This document shows, in pieces, positions 34,034-42,502 of a stretch of DNA of 64,000 bases. This DNA comes from Burkholderia cepacia. Lineage in GTDB: Bacteria > Pseudomonadota > Gammaproteobacteria > Burkholderiales > Burkholderiaceae. Numbering within the stretch: position 1 is the first letter of the stretch; each line of letters begins with the position of its first letter. The translations under genes and the position numbers were made by a program. The notes beneath the pieces are model-generated. The model ran no database searches. It was not told the DNA's origin and worked only from the letters and a program-made list of their open reading frames with translations. The stretch lies in contig NZ_CP013443.1 of NCBI RefSeq assembly GCF_001718835.1, forward strand, positions 2,170,001 to 2,234,000, read 5' to 3'.

Positions 34034-34080
34034 CCCGCGCGCCCGAGCTTTCAATCATGAAAGACTCGGCGCGCGGTTTT
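34034..34080. terminator. Orphan long hairpin between divergent mrcA and pspA
   Basis: CGCGCG.CCGAG..TTCA pairs with TGAA..CTCGG.GCGCG around an ATCA loop, and TTTT follows on the plus strand. No gene ends here, since both neighbours start nearby. The rest of the 449-bp divergent region shows nothing else clear. Confidence 0.5.
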
Positions 34081-34232
34081 CCGGCCCGGAATTCGCATCG
34101 CTTGAACTCGCGCGTTTAAGCCGTATTTAAGTGAACCGGTGGTGTAATATCCGCCGGCAATCGCGGGCCGGAACCGGCACCGCCGAGGGCCACGCCGCCA
34201 CGACGCGGCGCCTTTCAACCACGGAGGATTTC

Positions 34233-34913
34233 ATGTCGCTTTTCGACTCTGTTTCGCGCACGATCAAAGGCCTGCTGAACGATGCGGCCGATTCGGTACA
34301 GGATCCGTCGCGCGACGCACGGCAGATCGTGCGGGAGCTCGACGACAGCATCGGCCGTGCCGAGAATTCGCTGATCGAGATCGAGGCACAGGTCGCGACC
34401 CAGCGCAGCAAGCGCGATGCGGCCGACGACAAGGTGAAGAAGTACGAGGACGGCGCGAAGCGCGCGCTGCAGGCCGGCGACGAGGCACTCGCACGCGAGG
34501 CGCTCGGCGCGCAGTCGAACGCGGAAGCCGAGCGTGACGCGCTCGCGGCCGAGCTGTCGACGCTCGAGCCGTCGGTCGACAAGCTGAAGGGGCAGATCGC
34601 CGACATGCGTCAGCGCCGCAACGACCTGAATGCGCGCTCGAACATCCTGCAGGCCAAGCAGGAAATCGCGCAGGCGAAGGACGTCGCGGCAAGCGCGCTG
34701 GGCGGCATCGGCGGCAAGAACCTGTCCGAGGACTTCCAGAAGCTCGAGGACAAGGTCGCGCTGCAGAACGCCCGCTCGGACGCGCGCCTCAATTCCGCCG
34801 ACACGTCGAGCGGCAAGGCGCTCGACGACAAGCTCGCCGCGCTGAACAAGGGCCCGTCGGTCGAGGATCGCCTCGCCGCGCTGAAGAAGCAGCTCGACAC
34901 GCCCGCGCAGTAA
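34233..34913 (+). CDS. PspA/IM30-family protein
   Basis: The ATG at 34233 follows GGAGG. The 226-residue protein has the amphipathic N-terminal helix (MSLFDSVSRTIKGLLNDAAD) and a long coiled coil rich in Ala, Glu, Lys and Arg typical of PspA/IM30. The C-terminal tail (SVEDRLAALKKQL) fits the family. Such proteins form oligomers on the inner membrane and protect it under stress. No PspF or PspBC genes are nearby; the downstream TPR membrane protein is the apparent partner. Confidence 0.88.
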   Translation: MSLFDSVSRTIKGLLNDAADSVQDPSRDARQIVRELDDSIGRAENSLIEIEAQVATQRSKRDAADDKVKKYEDGAKRALQAGDEALAREALGAQSNAEAERDALAAELSTLEPSVDKLKGQIADMRQRRNDLNARSNILQAKQEIAQAKDVAASALGGIGGKNLSEDFQKLEDKVALQNARSDARLNSADTSSGKALDDKLAALNKGPSVEDRLAALKKQLDTPAQ

Positions 34914-34990
34914 CCGGCGCGCGCCGCCCCGGGGTGCCGGCGCGGCGCGAACCGATCGTCAGGAGACGGGCGCCCGCGCCCGGTTCGACC

Positions 34991-36208
34991 ATGAAGAAAT
35001 CTCTCGCCGCACTCGGCCTCTCGCTGATGTTGCTGTCGTCCGCCGCGTTTGCGGTCCCGTCGCTGCAGCAGGTCGAGCAGTCGATCGCGCAACGCGACTG
35101 GCAGCAAGCCGACACGCAGCTGTCGCAAGTCATCGACGCCCATCCGAACAACGCGCACGCGCGCTACCTGTATGCGCAGGTGCTGGACCGCGAGGGCCGC
35201 GCGTCCGATGCGCTCGCGCAGCTGCAGCGCGCGAAGTCGCTCGATCCGCAACTGAAGTTCACCGATGCGTCGCGCTTTGCTCAGACGGAGTCGCGCATCC
35301 GCGCCGACGCCGCGCGCGTGAGCAACGCGCCGTCCATGAGCAACGCGCCGTCGGCAAGCGCCCGGAGCGGCACGCTGCAATCGTCGCTCGCGCCCGCCGC
35401 TGTGCCGGCCGAGAAACACGGCCCGTCGACCGGCATGTGGATCGGCCTCGGGCTGATCGTCGCGGTGATCGCGCTGGTGCTGCGCTGGACGCTGCGGCGC
35501 GCGCGCACGGCCGACGACGGCCGCGCCGACGACGAACGCCGCACGCAGCTCAAGCGCGCCACCGACGTGCTGAACGACATCCGCCCGCTGAAGCTCGACG
35601 CGAAGCTGTCGACGGCGCCGGGGGCCGCGGCGCTCACAGGCGAACTCGAAGCGATCGAGACAGACGCGCGCACGCTCGTCGAAACGCTGTCCAACGGCAA
35701 GAATCCGGTACCGCCCTATCGCGTCGACGAGCTCGAACAGCGCCATGCGAGCGTGAAGGCACGCGTCGAAGGGCGCCCCGACCCGGCCGCGCCGGCGAGC
35801 GCGCCGGCCGGCAGCAGCGGCTCCGTGTATGCGCAGGAAGCCGATCGCATGACCGGCGCGCAGGGCCAGCCGTATCCGCCGCAGCAGGTTCCGCCCCCCT
35901 ACCCGTCGCAATACCCGCCGCAATATCCGCCGCAACAGCAGCCGCCAGTCGTGATCCAGCAAGGCGGCGGTTTCGGCGGCGGCATGGGCGGCCTGCTGAC
36001 CGGCGTATTGCTCGGCGAGGCGATGTCGGGCGGCCGAGAGCGCGTGGTCGAACGCGACGTGATCGTCGACGACGAGCACCGCCGGCGCGAAGCCGATCCG
36101 GGCTTCGACCTGGGCCGCGGCGACGATACGAACTGGGACGACGGCAGCAGCGGCGGCAGCGGCGGCGTCGATCTCGGCAGCAACGACGACGGCTGGACGG
36201 ACACCTGA
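34991..36208 (+). CDS. Exported TPR-domain membrane protein, partner of PspA-like gene
   Basis: The ATG at 34991 gives 405 residues with a signal peptide (MKKSLAALGLSLMLLSSAAF). A TPR-like pair follows at about 25-90 (AQRDWQQADTQLSQVIDAHP), then a Ser/Ala linker, a membrane helix at about 150-168 (MWIGLGLIVAVIALVLRW) and a cytosolic helical domain. The Pro/Gln/Tyr-rich stretch (PPYPSQYPPQYPPQQQPP) leads to a Gly-rich hydrophobic segment (GGGFGGGMGGLLTGVLLGEA) and an acidic Gly/Ser tail. It lies 77 bp after the PspA homologue and is probably cotranscribed. The architecture suggests envelope-stress sensing, but no function is established. Confidence 0.8.
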   Translation: MKKSLAALGLSLMLLSSAAFAVPSLQQVEQSIAQRDWQQADTQLSQVIDAHPNNAHARYLYAQVLDREGRASDALAQLQRAKSLDPQLKFTDASRFAQTESRIRADAARVSNAPSMSNAPSASARSGTLQSSLAPAAVPAEKHGPSTGMWIGLGLIVAVIALVLRWTLRRARTADDGRADDERRTQLKRATDVLNDIRPLKLDAKLSTAPGAAALTGELEAIETDARTLVETLSNGKNPVPPYRVDELEQRHASVKARVEGRPDPAAPASAPAGSSGSVYAQEADRMTGAQGQPYPPQQVPPPYPSQYPPQYPPQQQPPVVIQQGGGFGGGMGGLLTGVLLGEAMSGGRERVVERDVIVDDEHRRREADPGFDLGRGDDTNWDDGSSGGSGGVDLGSNDDGWTDT

Positions 36209-36434
36209 TCGTCACGACCCGGGGCGCCGCCGCATCGCGCGGCGGCGCCCCGCGCGAGCGGGCTCCGCAATGCCGGAACCCGCCCGCGGCGCCGATTTGT
36301 CAATCATTTCAAGATGGACTACCGGCAATGGGGAGCGTTCGCTATCATGCGGCCATCGGCGTGCCACCGACCCTGAATTCGACGCAACGCGTCGCGGCAC
36401 GCCTTCTTTTGCCCCAACCAGGAGAAAGCCGCTC

Positions 36435-36866
36435 ATGAGCATCATCAAGGAATTCAAGGAGTTCGCCGTCAAGGGCAACGTCATGGATCTCGCCGTCGGC
36501 GTGATCATCGGCGGTGCGTTCTCGAAGATCGTCGACTCGGTCGTCAAAGACCTCATCATGCCGGTGATCGGCGTGCTGACGGGCGGCCTGGATTTCTCGA
36601 ACAAGTTCGTTCTGCTCGGCACCATCCCCCCGACGTTCAAGGGTAATCCCGATTCGTTCAAGGACCTGCAGGCCGCGGGTGTCGCCGCGTTCGGCTATGG
36701 CTCGTTCATCACCGTGGCGATCAATTTCGTCATCCTCGCGTTCATCATTTTCCTGATGGTGAAATTCATCAACAAGCTGCGCAAGCCGGAAGAAGCCGCG
36801 CCGGCCGCGACGCCGGAAGACACGGTGCTGCTGCGCGAGATCCGCGATTCGCTGAAGCAGCGCTGA
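36435..36866 (+). CDS. mscL: Large-conductance mechanosensitive channel MscL
   Basis: The ATG at 36435 follows GGAG and gives 143 residues. The N-terminal amphipathic helix and first membrane helix read MSIIKEFKEFAVKGNVMDLA then VGVIIGGAFSKIVDSVV. The second membrane helix is ITVAINFVILAFIIFLMVKF, followed by the cytosolic bundle with RKPEEAAPA and LLREIRDSLKQR. It opens under membrane tension to release solutes in hypo-osmotic shock. Confidence 0.96.
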   Translation: MSIIKEFKEFAVKGNVMDLAVGVIIGGAFSKIVDSVVKDLIMPVIGVLTGGLDFSNKFVLLGTIPPTFKGNPDSFKDLQAAGVAAFGYGSFITVAINFVILAFIIFLMVKFINKLRKPEEAAPAATPEDTVLLREIRDSLKQR

Positions 36867-36889
36867 GCCACCGCCCGCCGCCGTCAGCC

Positions 36890-36914
36890 AGGCCCGCCCC
36901 GTGCGGGCCTTTTT
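36890..36914 (+). terminator. Rho-independent terminator after mscL
   Basis: AGGCCCGC pairs with GCGGGCCT, with five Ts following. Confidence 0.85.
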
Positions 36915-37203
36915 GTTGGTGCGCGCCATGCGGGACGCGGCGCCGGCGCCTCGCATTTTTTTGTGACGGGCGAATGCACGCGCGGGAAAAGCAGGTCTAT
37001 GATGGAGACTAAACGACAGTACGGGCGCCAAGACGCTGGCTGTGTCGATCATGGCGAGCAGGTCGACGGGAGACATTGATCGTCGTACTGCACGAAGGCA
37101 GCATTTTCGTGTGCTATAAAGGATCGACATGCGGCGTACATAGCCGGGAGTGGGTCGCATGAATATGCCGCATTTCTTGCAATTGTTTTTGAGGCGAGTG
37201 TTT
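36915..37203. other. Intergenic region without recognised gene
   Basis: About 290 bp between the mscL terminator and the next gene hold no convincing frame. It probably contains the promoter of the 148-residue hypothetical gene, but no confident -35/-10 pair is called. Confidence 0.35.
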
Positions 37204-37650
37204 ATGTCCTTCCCGAAAAAACGTCGGCGTGCCCAGCAGGATGGCCAGGAGTCATTCCTCGCGGTATTGCGCCACTCGAAACCGTTTGCCCAGCTCGACA
37301 CCAAGATTGCCCGCGCCCGTGCGCAGGACGAACCCGTCCTGTACGCACATGTGCTGCCCGGACTCGACGTGCTCCTGTGCAGCGTGCGCGGCGCCCAGCC
37401 GCCCTATCCCGCCATCGCCGAGTTGCGCAAGCGCTGCATCGAATCGATCGCCAACGCGCTCGAGCAGCCGCTCGACGGCCTCGAGAACGGCGGATACTGG
37501 TACGAAGCGAACGGCTTCGGCTTCCTCGTGTTCGCCAGCCGTGCGCGTGCGCGCATCCTGCCCGAGTTTGGTGCAGGCACGAAAGCGAGCCTGCGCGGCG
37601 GGCTCGGCCGCCAGAACGCCGGCGACACGACACCCCGCTCCCTCGGCTGA
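37204..37650 (+). CDS. Hypothetical protein, 148 residues
   Basis: The ATG at 37204 (MSFPKKRRRAQQDGQESFLA) is preferred because GAGGCGAG precedes it; in-frame ATGs at 37150 and 37159 are alternatives. The start is strongly basic. The folded part has VLYAHVLPGLDVLLCSVRGA, a helical stretch (IAELRKRCIESIANALEQPL) and GGYWYEANGFGFLVFASRA. No family recognised and no membrane segment. Confidence 0.7.
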   Translation: MSFPKKRRRAQQDGQESFLAVLRHSKPFAQLDTKIARARAQDEPVLYAHVLPGLDVLLCSVRGAQPPYPAIAELRKRCIESIANALEQPLDGLENGGYWYEANGFGFLVFASRARARILPEFGAGTKASLRGGLGRQNAGDTTPRSLG

Positions 37651-37709
37651 TTCAGCCGGTTTTCGATGGGCCGCCTCCGGGCGGCCCATCTGCCATTCGC
37701 GCGTCGCAG

Positions 37710-38600
37710 TCATGCCTCTCGGCGCCCGTTCCCCGGCCTGACGATGTCGATGAACGCGGCGAAATCCGCGCCGGCGAGCCCTTGCGCGGCGCCCAGCCGC
37801 AGCACCTGCTGCACGGTGGCCGACACCGGCATCACCGCACCCGTGTCGCGCGCCGCGTCGGCGATTGCATCGACGTCCTTCTGGAACGTGCCGAGCGCGC
37901 CGATCGGTGCATGACCGCCCGACGTCATGCGCGGCACGAACGTCTGCAGCAGCACCGAATCGGCCCAGCCGCCGGCCAGCGCTTCGGCCAGCCGGGCGGC
38001 ATCGATGCCGCTCGCCTGCGCGAGACCGACGGCCTCTGCAATCGCGGTCACCGTCGCGGTGACGATCGCCTGGTTGCACAGCTTCGCCGTCTGCCCCGCG
38101 CCCGCGTCGCCCATGTGCGTGACGCGCGACGCGTACGTGTCGATCAGCGGCCGCACCGTGTCGAGATCGGCCGCGCGGCCGCCGGCCATCACCGCGAGCG
38201 TGCCGGCCTGCGCGCCGGGCACGCCGCCCGATACGGGCGCATCGATCCAGCCGACGCCGAGTGCGGCCGCGCGCGCCGCGTAGTCGCGCGTCGCGGCGGG
38301 CGGGATGCTCGAATGATCGACGATGCGTTGCAGGCGACGCGCCGCGGCGTCGCCGGACAACAGCCCGTGCTCGCCGAACACGACATCGCCCACCGCGCGA
38401 CCGTCGAGCACGCACAGCAGCACCGCTTCGACCTGCTCCGCCAGCGCGCGCGGCGTGTCGACGACCCGCGCGCCGTCGGCCGCGAGCGCCTCCGATTTCG
38501 CGCGCGAGCGATTCCACACGCCGACCCGATGCCCGGCCGCCAGCAAATGCCGAATCATCGGCGCGCCCATCAATCCCGGTCCGCAAAATCCGACTTCCAC
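37710..38600 (-). CDS. NAD(P)-dependent beta-hydroxyacid dehydrogenase
   Basis: The GTG at 38600 follows GAGGA at proper spacing and places the Rossmann motif at residue 5 (VGFCGPGLMGAPMIRHLLAA), giving 296 residues. The substrate loop DAPVSGGVPGAQAGTLAVM and catalytic Lys in GAGQTAKLCNQ identify the 3-hydroxyisobutyrate dehydrogenase / tartronate semialdehyde reductase superfamily. The substrate cannot be chosen by sequence alone; a tartronate semialdehyde role would fit glyoxylate from the ureide genes further along. Confidence 0.88.
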   Translation of the reverse strand: MEVGFCGPGLMGAPMIRHLLAAGHRVGVWNRSRAKSEALAADGARVVDTPRALAEQVEAVLLCVLDGRAVGDVVFGEHGLLSGDAAARRLQRIVDHSSIPPAATRDYAARAAALGVGWIDAPVSGGVPGAQAGTLAVMAGGRAADLDTVRPLIDTYASRVTHMGDAGAGQTAKLCNQAIVTATVTAIAEAVGLAQASGIDAARLAEALAGGWADSVLLQTFVPRMTSGGHAPIGALGTFQKDVDAIADAARDTGAVMPVSATVQQVLRLGAAQGLAGADFAAFIDIVRPGNGRREA

Positions 38601-38735
38601 GATGTTCCTCGTCTCCGATATGGGTTGAACTTGCCGCCCATCATACCTATCACTCAAGAAGCCGGACGCATTCCGCACGTGGCGGCGCTTGTGCGCTGCG
38701 CCCGCGGCGGAACCCGACACGACAGGGAGCGAATC

Positions 38736-38945
38736 ATGAGCGACCACGTGTACAAGATGATCGAGCTGACCGGTTCGTCGCGGCAATCGAGCGACGACGC
38801 CATCCGCAACGCGATCTCGAAAGCCGGCAAGACGCTGCACAACCTGCACTGGTTCCAGGTGACCGAAACGCGCGGCCACATCGAAGGCGACCAGGTCGTT
38901 CACTGGCAGGTGACGCTGAAGGTCGGCATGCGCATCGACGACTGA
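38736..38945 (+). CDS. Dodecin, flavin-binding protein
   Basis: The ATG at 38736 follows GGGAG and gives 69 residues. The order MSDHVYKMIELTGSSRQSSD, AIRNAISKAGKTLHNLHWFQ and VTETRGHIEGDQVVHWQVTL is that of dodecin. Trp and Gln in LHWFQV are the flavin-stacking positions. The protein forms a 12-mer that stores or buffers flavin. Confidence 0.9.
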   Translation: MSDHVYKMIELTGSSRQSSDDAIRNAISKAGKTLHNLHWFQVTETRGHIEGDQVVHWQVTLKVGMRIDD

Positions 38946-39151
38946 CGCGAGCCAGCCGCATCACGCACCATGCCACCCCGGATGCGCACCCGCGCATCCG
39001 CGCCCTTCATGCGCCCCGCGCCTGCCGCGGTCGCTGCCGTGCCGGCGGCCCCGTGCGGGTATCCATTGCTTGACGCTCTTTTTCGTTCATATTAAAAACG
39101 ATATACCCCACCTACCCCTCGATCAGCCCAGACATATAAACCGGAGATACC

Positions 39152-40081
39152 ATGAGTCAGCAACGCGAGGCGATCGACACGTACCTCTTGCGCGTCTTGC
39201 ACACCTTGTTGATGGAGCGCAGCGTCACGCGCGCGGCCGTCAAACTGAACCAGTCGCAACCGGCGATCAGCGCCGCGCTGCGGCGTCTGCGCGACATCAC
39301 CGGCGATCCGCTGCTGGTGCGCGGCAAGTCCGGCATGGTCCCGACCGAATACGGGCTGCGCCTGCTCGAGCCCGTGCAGAACGCGCTGCGTGAAATCGAG
39401 CGGATCAAGTTCCAGCAGCACAACTTCGACCCGGCCACGTCGATCCGCTGCTACCGGATCGGCTGCCCCGACTACCTGAACGTGCTGTTCGTGCCGACCG
39501 TCGTCGAGCGCTTCCGCCAGGCCGCGCCGAACGCGACGCTCGAGTTCCATTCGCTCGGCCCCGCATTCGACTACGAACTCGCGCTGGAAGACGGCAAGCT
39601 CGACATCGTCGTCGGCAACTGGCCCGAACCGCCCGAGCAGCTGCACCTGTCGAACCTGTTCGTCGACGAAATCGTCTGCCTGATGAGCAACACGCACCCG
39701 TTCGCGAAGCGTGGCGGGCTCACGCTCGACCAGTACCTGAACGCGCCGCATCTCGCGCCGACGCCGTACTCGGTCGGCCAGCGCGGCGCGATCGACGTAC
39801 ATCTCGCGCGCGAACGCCTCAAGCGCCACGTGGTCGTCACGCTGCCGTACTTCAACCTCGCGCCGTACGTGCTCGTGAAGTCCGACCTGATCTTCACGAC
39901 GACGCGCCTGTTCGCCGATCACTACGCGAAGTTCCTGCCGCTGTCGGTCGTGCCGGCGCCGCTCGACTTCCCGCCGATGCAGTACTACCAGCTGTGGCAC
40001 GAGCGCTGCCACTACTCCGACGAAGTGCGCTGGCTGCGCAGCCTCGTCGCCGAAGCCACCCGCACGCTGATCGAGGCGTAA
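39152..40081 (+). CDS. LysR-family transcriptional regulator
   Basis: The 309-residue protein has an N-terminal HTH (LLMERSVTRAAVKLNQSQPA, ISAALRRLRDITGDPLLVR) and a substrate-binding domain of NodD-like type (FDYELALEDGKLDIVVGNWP). It lies at the border of the purine genes and converges on the 8-oxoguanine deaminase gene, so a role in purine control is possible by position only. The upstream region is AT-rich. Confidence 0.9.
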   Translation: MSQQREAIDTYLLRVLHTLLMERSVTRAAVKLNQSQPAISAALRRLRDITGDPLLVRGKSGMVPTEYGLRLLEPVQNALREIERIKFQQHNFDPATSIRCYRIGCPDYLNVLFVPTVVERFRQAAPNATLEFHSLGPAFDYELALEDGKLDIVVGNWPEPPEQLHLSNLFVDEIVCLMSNTHPFAKRGGLTLDQYLNAPHLAPTPYSVGQRGAIDVHLARERLKRHVVVTLPYFNLAPYVLVKSDLIFTTTRLFADHYAKFLPLSVVPAPLDFPPMQYYQLWHERCHYSDEVRWLRSLVAEATRTLIEA

Positions 40082-40152
40082 CGGCACGCGCGCGCTGCCG
40101 CCGGCCCGCCGCCGCGCACCATCACGGCGCGTGGCGGCGGCAAGCCGCGGCG

Positions 40153-41565
40153 TCAGCGCGACGCCTCCACGAGGGCCTGCGCCAGCGCGTTGTGCCGCGC
40201 GATGACTGGCGGCAGGTCGAGCGTCGCCAGCCGCCCCTCCCGCACCACCACCTTCCCGTTCACCACCGTGTACGCCGTCTGCGACGGCGCGCAGAACACG
40301 AGGGCCGCGACCGGATCGTGCAGCGCGCCCGCGAACAGCGGCTGGCGCAGGTCGAATGCGGCGAAGTCGGCGGCCATGCCGGGCTTCAGCGCGCCGATGT
40401 CGTCGCGGTTCAGCACTTTCGCGCCGCCGAGCGTCGCGATCTCGAGCGCTTCGCGCGCGGTCATCGCATCCGGCCCGAAGCCGACCCGCTGCAGCAGCAG
40501 CGCCTGCCGCACTTCCGCGACCATCTGCGCGCCGTCGTTCGACGCGGAACCGTCGACGCCGAGGCCAACCGGCACGCCCGCGAGCCGCATCTTCTTCACC
40601 GGCGCGATGCCCGACGCGAGCCGCATGTTCGAGCACGGACAGTGCGCGACGCCCGTGCCGGTGCGCGCGAACAGGCCGATACCCGCATCGTCGAGCTGCA
40701 CGCAGTGCGCATGCCATACGTCGTGGCCGACCCAGCCGAGATCTTCCGCATATTCGGCCGGCGTCATCCCGAACTTCTCGCGGCTGTACGCGATGTCGTT
40801 GACGTTCTCCGCAAGGTGCGTGTGCAGCGACACGCCGTATTCGCGCGCCAGCACGGCCGCGTCGCGCATCAGCTCGCGGCTCACCGAAAACGGCGAGCAC
40901 GGCGCGACGACCACGCGCAGCATCGCGTAGCGGCCTTCGTCGTGATAGGTCTCGATCAGGCGCTGCGTGTCGCGCAGGATCTCGGGCTCGCGCTCGACGA
41001 CCGAATCCGGCGGCAGCCCGCCGTCGCGCTGGCCGACGCTCATCGCCCCGCGGCTCGCGTGAAAGCGCATGCCGATCCGCTGCGCGGCGCCGATGCTGTC
41101 GTCGAGGCGGCTGCCGTTCGGGTAGATGTAAAGATGGTCGCTCGACGTCGTGCAGCCCGACTGCAGCAACTCGGCCATCGCGGTGAGCGTCGACACCTCG
41201 ATCATCTCCGGCGTCAGGTGCGCCCAGATCCGGTACAGGTTCGTGAGCCAGCCGAACAGTTCGGCATTCTGCGCGGCCGGCACCGCGCGCGTGAGGCTCT
41301 GGTACATGTGGTGGTGCGTGTTCACGAGCCCCGGGATCACGAGGTGACCGCGCAGATCGAGCACTTCGTCGGCCGTGTCGGGCAGCTCGGCGCTCGGGCC
41401 GACCGCGACGATCCGGTTGTCTTCGATGTAGAGCCCGGCGTCGCGCAGCTCGCGGCGCGTGTCGTCCATGGTCACGAGCACGTCGGCGTGCTTGACCAGC
41501 AGGGTTTTCGGGCGGGATGAGGAAGGGTTCGGCGCGCGTGCGCCAGCGTGCTGCTCGAGGTTCAT
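40153..41565 (-). CDS. 8-Oxoguanine deaminase-type amidohydrolase
   Basis: The 470-residue metal-dependent hydrolase has HxH in PGLVNTHHHMYQSL, the Ser/Asp/His-rich SGCTTSSDHLYIYPNGSRLD loop, HTHLAE, HCPCSNMRLASG and DGSASNDGAQMV. These are the features that separate 8-oxoguanine deaminases from atrazine chlorohydrolase and guanine deaminase. It turns 8-oxoguanine into urate and ammonia. The urate hydroxylase and ureide genes that follow would consume the product. The first 20 residues are a variable extension. Confidence 0.85.
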   Translation of the reverse strand: MNLEQHAGARAPNPSSSRPKTLLVKHADVLVTMDDTRRELRDAGLYIEDNRIVAVGPSAELPDTADEVLDLRGHLVIPGLVNTHHHMYQSLTRAVPAAQNAELFGWLTNLYRIWAHLTPEMIEVSTLTAMAELLQSGCTTSSDHLYIYPNGSRLDDSIGAAQRIGMRFHASRGAMSVGQRDGGLPPDSVVEREPEILRDTQRLIETYHDEGRYAMLRVVVAPCSPFSVSRELMRDAAVLAREYGVSLHTHLAENVNDIAYSREKFGMTPAEYAEDLGWVGHDVWHAHCVQLDDAGIGLFARTGTGVAHCPCSNMRLASGIAPVKKMRLAGVPVGLGVDGSASNDGAQMVAEVRQALLLQRVGFGPDAMTAREALEIATLGGAKVLNRDDIGALKPGMAADFAAFDLRQPLFAGALHDPVAALVFCAPSQTAYTVVNGKVVVREGRLATLDLPPVIARHNALAQALVEASR

Positions 41566-42096
41566 GCGTTCTCCGCGTCGGTCTGCCCCCAGGCGCTGAT
41601 CCTGGAGGCGGTCACACAGCCGTTCGAACGCTGAATCGCGGCACGCTCCGGTGCCTGCGTCCGTTCGAACGCCCTGGCCCGGTTACCCGGCGTGCTCGCC
41701 GTCTTCGGGGTACGCGCGGGCCACGGGCCGACGCGCACGGCGGGAGGATCGCCCAAGCGCGCGCCGCGCACAATGCGCGATCCGGAATACCGCGTTTCAC
41801 GGTTTCGATATGGTACGCGCGCAGCCGGTGCGCGGTGGCGTCCGGCCGCGGGCGGGACGGCGTTGAAGCGGCGCTGGAATGGCGGTTTTTCGCGCCGTCG
41901 ACAGCCGCTCATGCGCGGCGCATTATCTTTGCTATCGCTCGTGGTTTTGCATGGCGAACCTTTTTACAATGCCTGCACGGCGCTCGCTTCAATCTCGCCG
42001 ACGGGTATGTAGCCACGTGACGTGGAGCCTCGATCCGCCGCATAGTCAATGGATCGAGTCGCCGCCGAACCTCGCATTCACACAAGGACACAACGA
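41566..42096. promoter_or_regulatory. Divergent regulatory region with paired CGTTCGAACG palindromes
   Basis: No gene is seen in this 531-bp gap between the deaminase gene (left) and uraH (right). The perfect 10-bp palindrome CGTTCGAACG occurs twice, at 41621-41630 and 41662-41671, with starts 41 bp apart and 56 bp from the deaminase start. The stretch near 41930-41980 is AT-richer and may hold the uraH promoter. Confidence 0.5.
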
Positions 42097-42450
42097 ATGG
42101 GAAAGCTCACTACCCACGTACTCGATACGGCACACGGTCGTCCCGGCGCTGCCATCAAGGTGGACCTCTACGCGCTGGACGGCGAATCGCGCCGCGCGAT
42201 CAAGACCGTGCTGACCAATAGCGACGGCCGTTGCGACGAACCCCTGCTCGAAGGCGCCGCGCTCGCCGCCGGCGAATACGAACTCGTGTTCCACGCCGGC
42301 GACTACTTCGCGTCGCTCGGCGTGAAGGTGCCCGAACCCCGTTTCGTCGACCGCGTCGTGCTGCGCTTCGGCATCGCCGACACCGCTTCGCACTACCACG
42401 TGCCGCTGCTCGTGTCGCCGTGGTCGTACAGCACCTATCGCGGCAGCTGA
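42097..42450 (+). CDS. uraH: 5-Hydroxyisourate hydrolase (transthyretin-like)
   Basis: The ATG at 42097 (MGKLTTHVLDTAHGRPGAAI) gives 117 residues, the family length. Conserved His in LTTHVLDTAHGRP, Arg in TNSDGRCDEPL, His in SHYHVPLLVSP and the terminal YRGS tetrapeptide are all present. It opens 5-hydroxyisourate to OHCU, the second step of urate breakdown. puuD starts 52 bp downstream on the same strand. Confidence 0.95.
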   Translation: MGKLTTHVLDTAHGRPGAAIKVDLYALDGESRRAIKTVLTNSDGRCDEPLLEGAALAAGEYELVFHAGDYFASLGVKVPEPRFVDRVVLRFGIADTASHYHVPLLVSPWSYSTYRGS

Positions 42451-42502
42451 CATCCGAATCAGCGCCCGCATCAAACAAACGATTTGAGTCTGGAGGAGTT
42501 TC

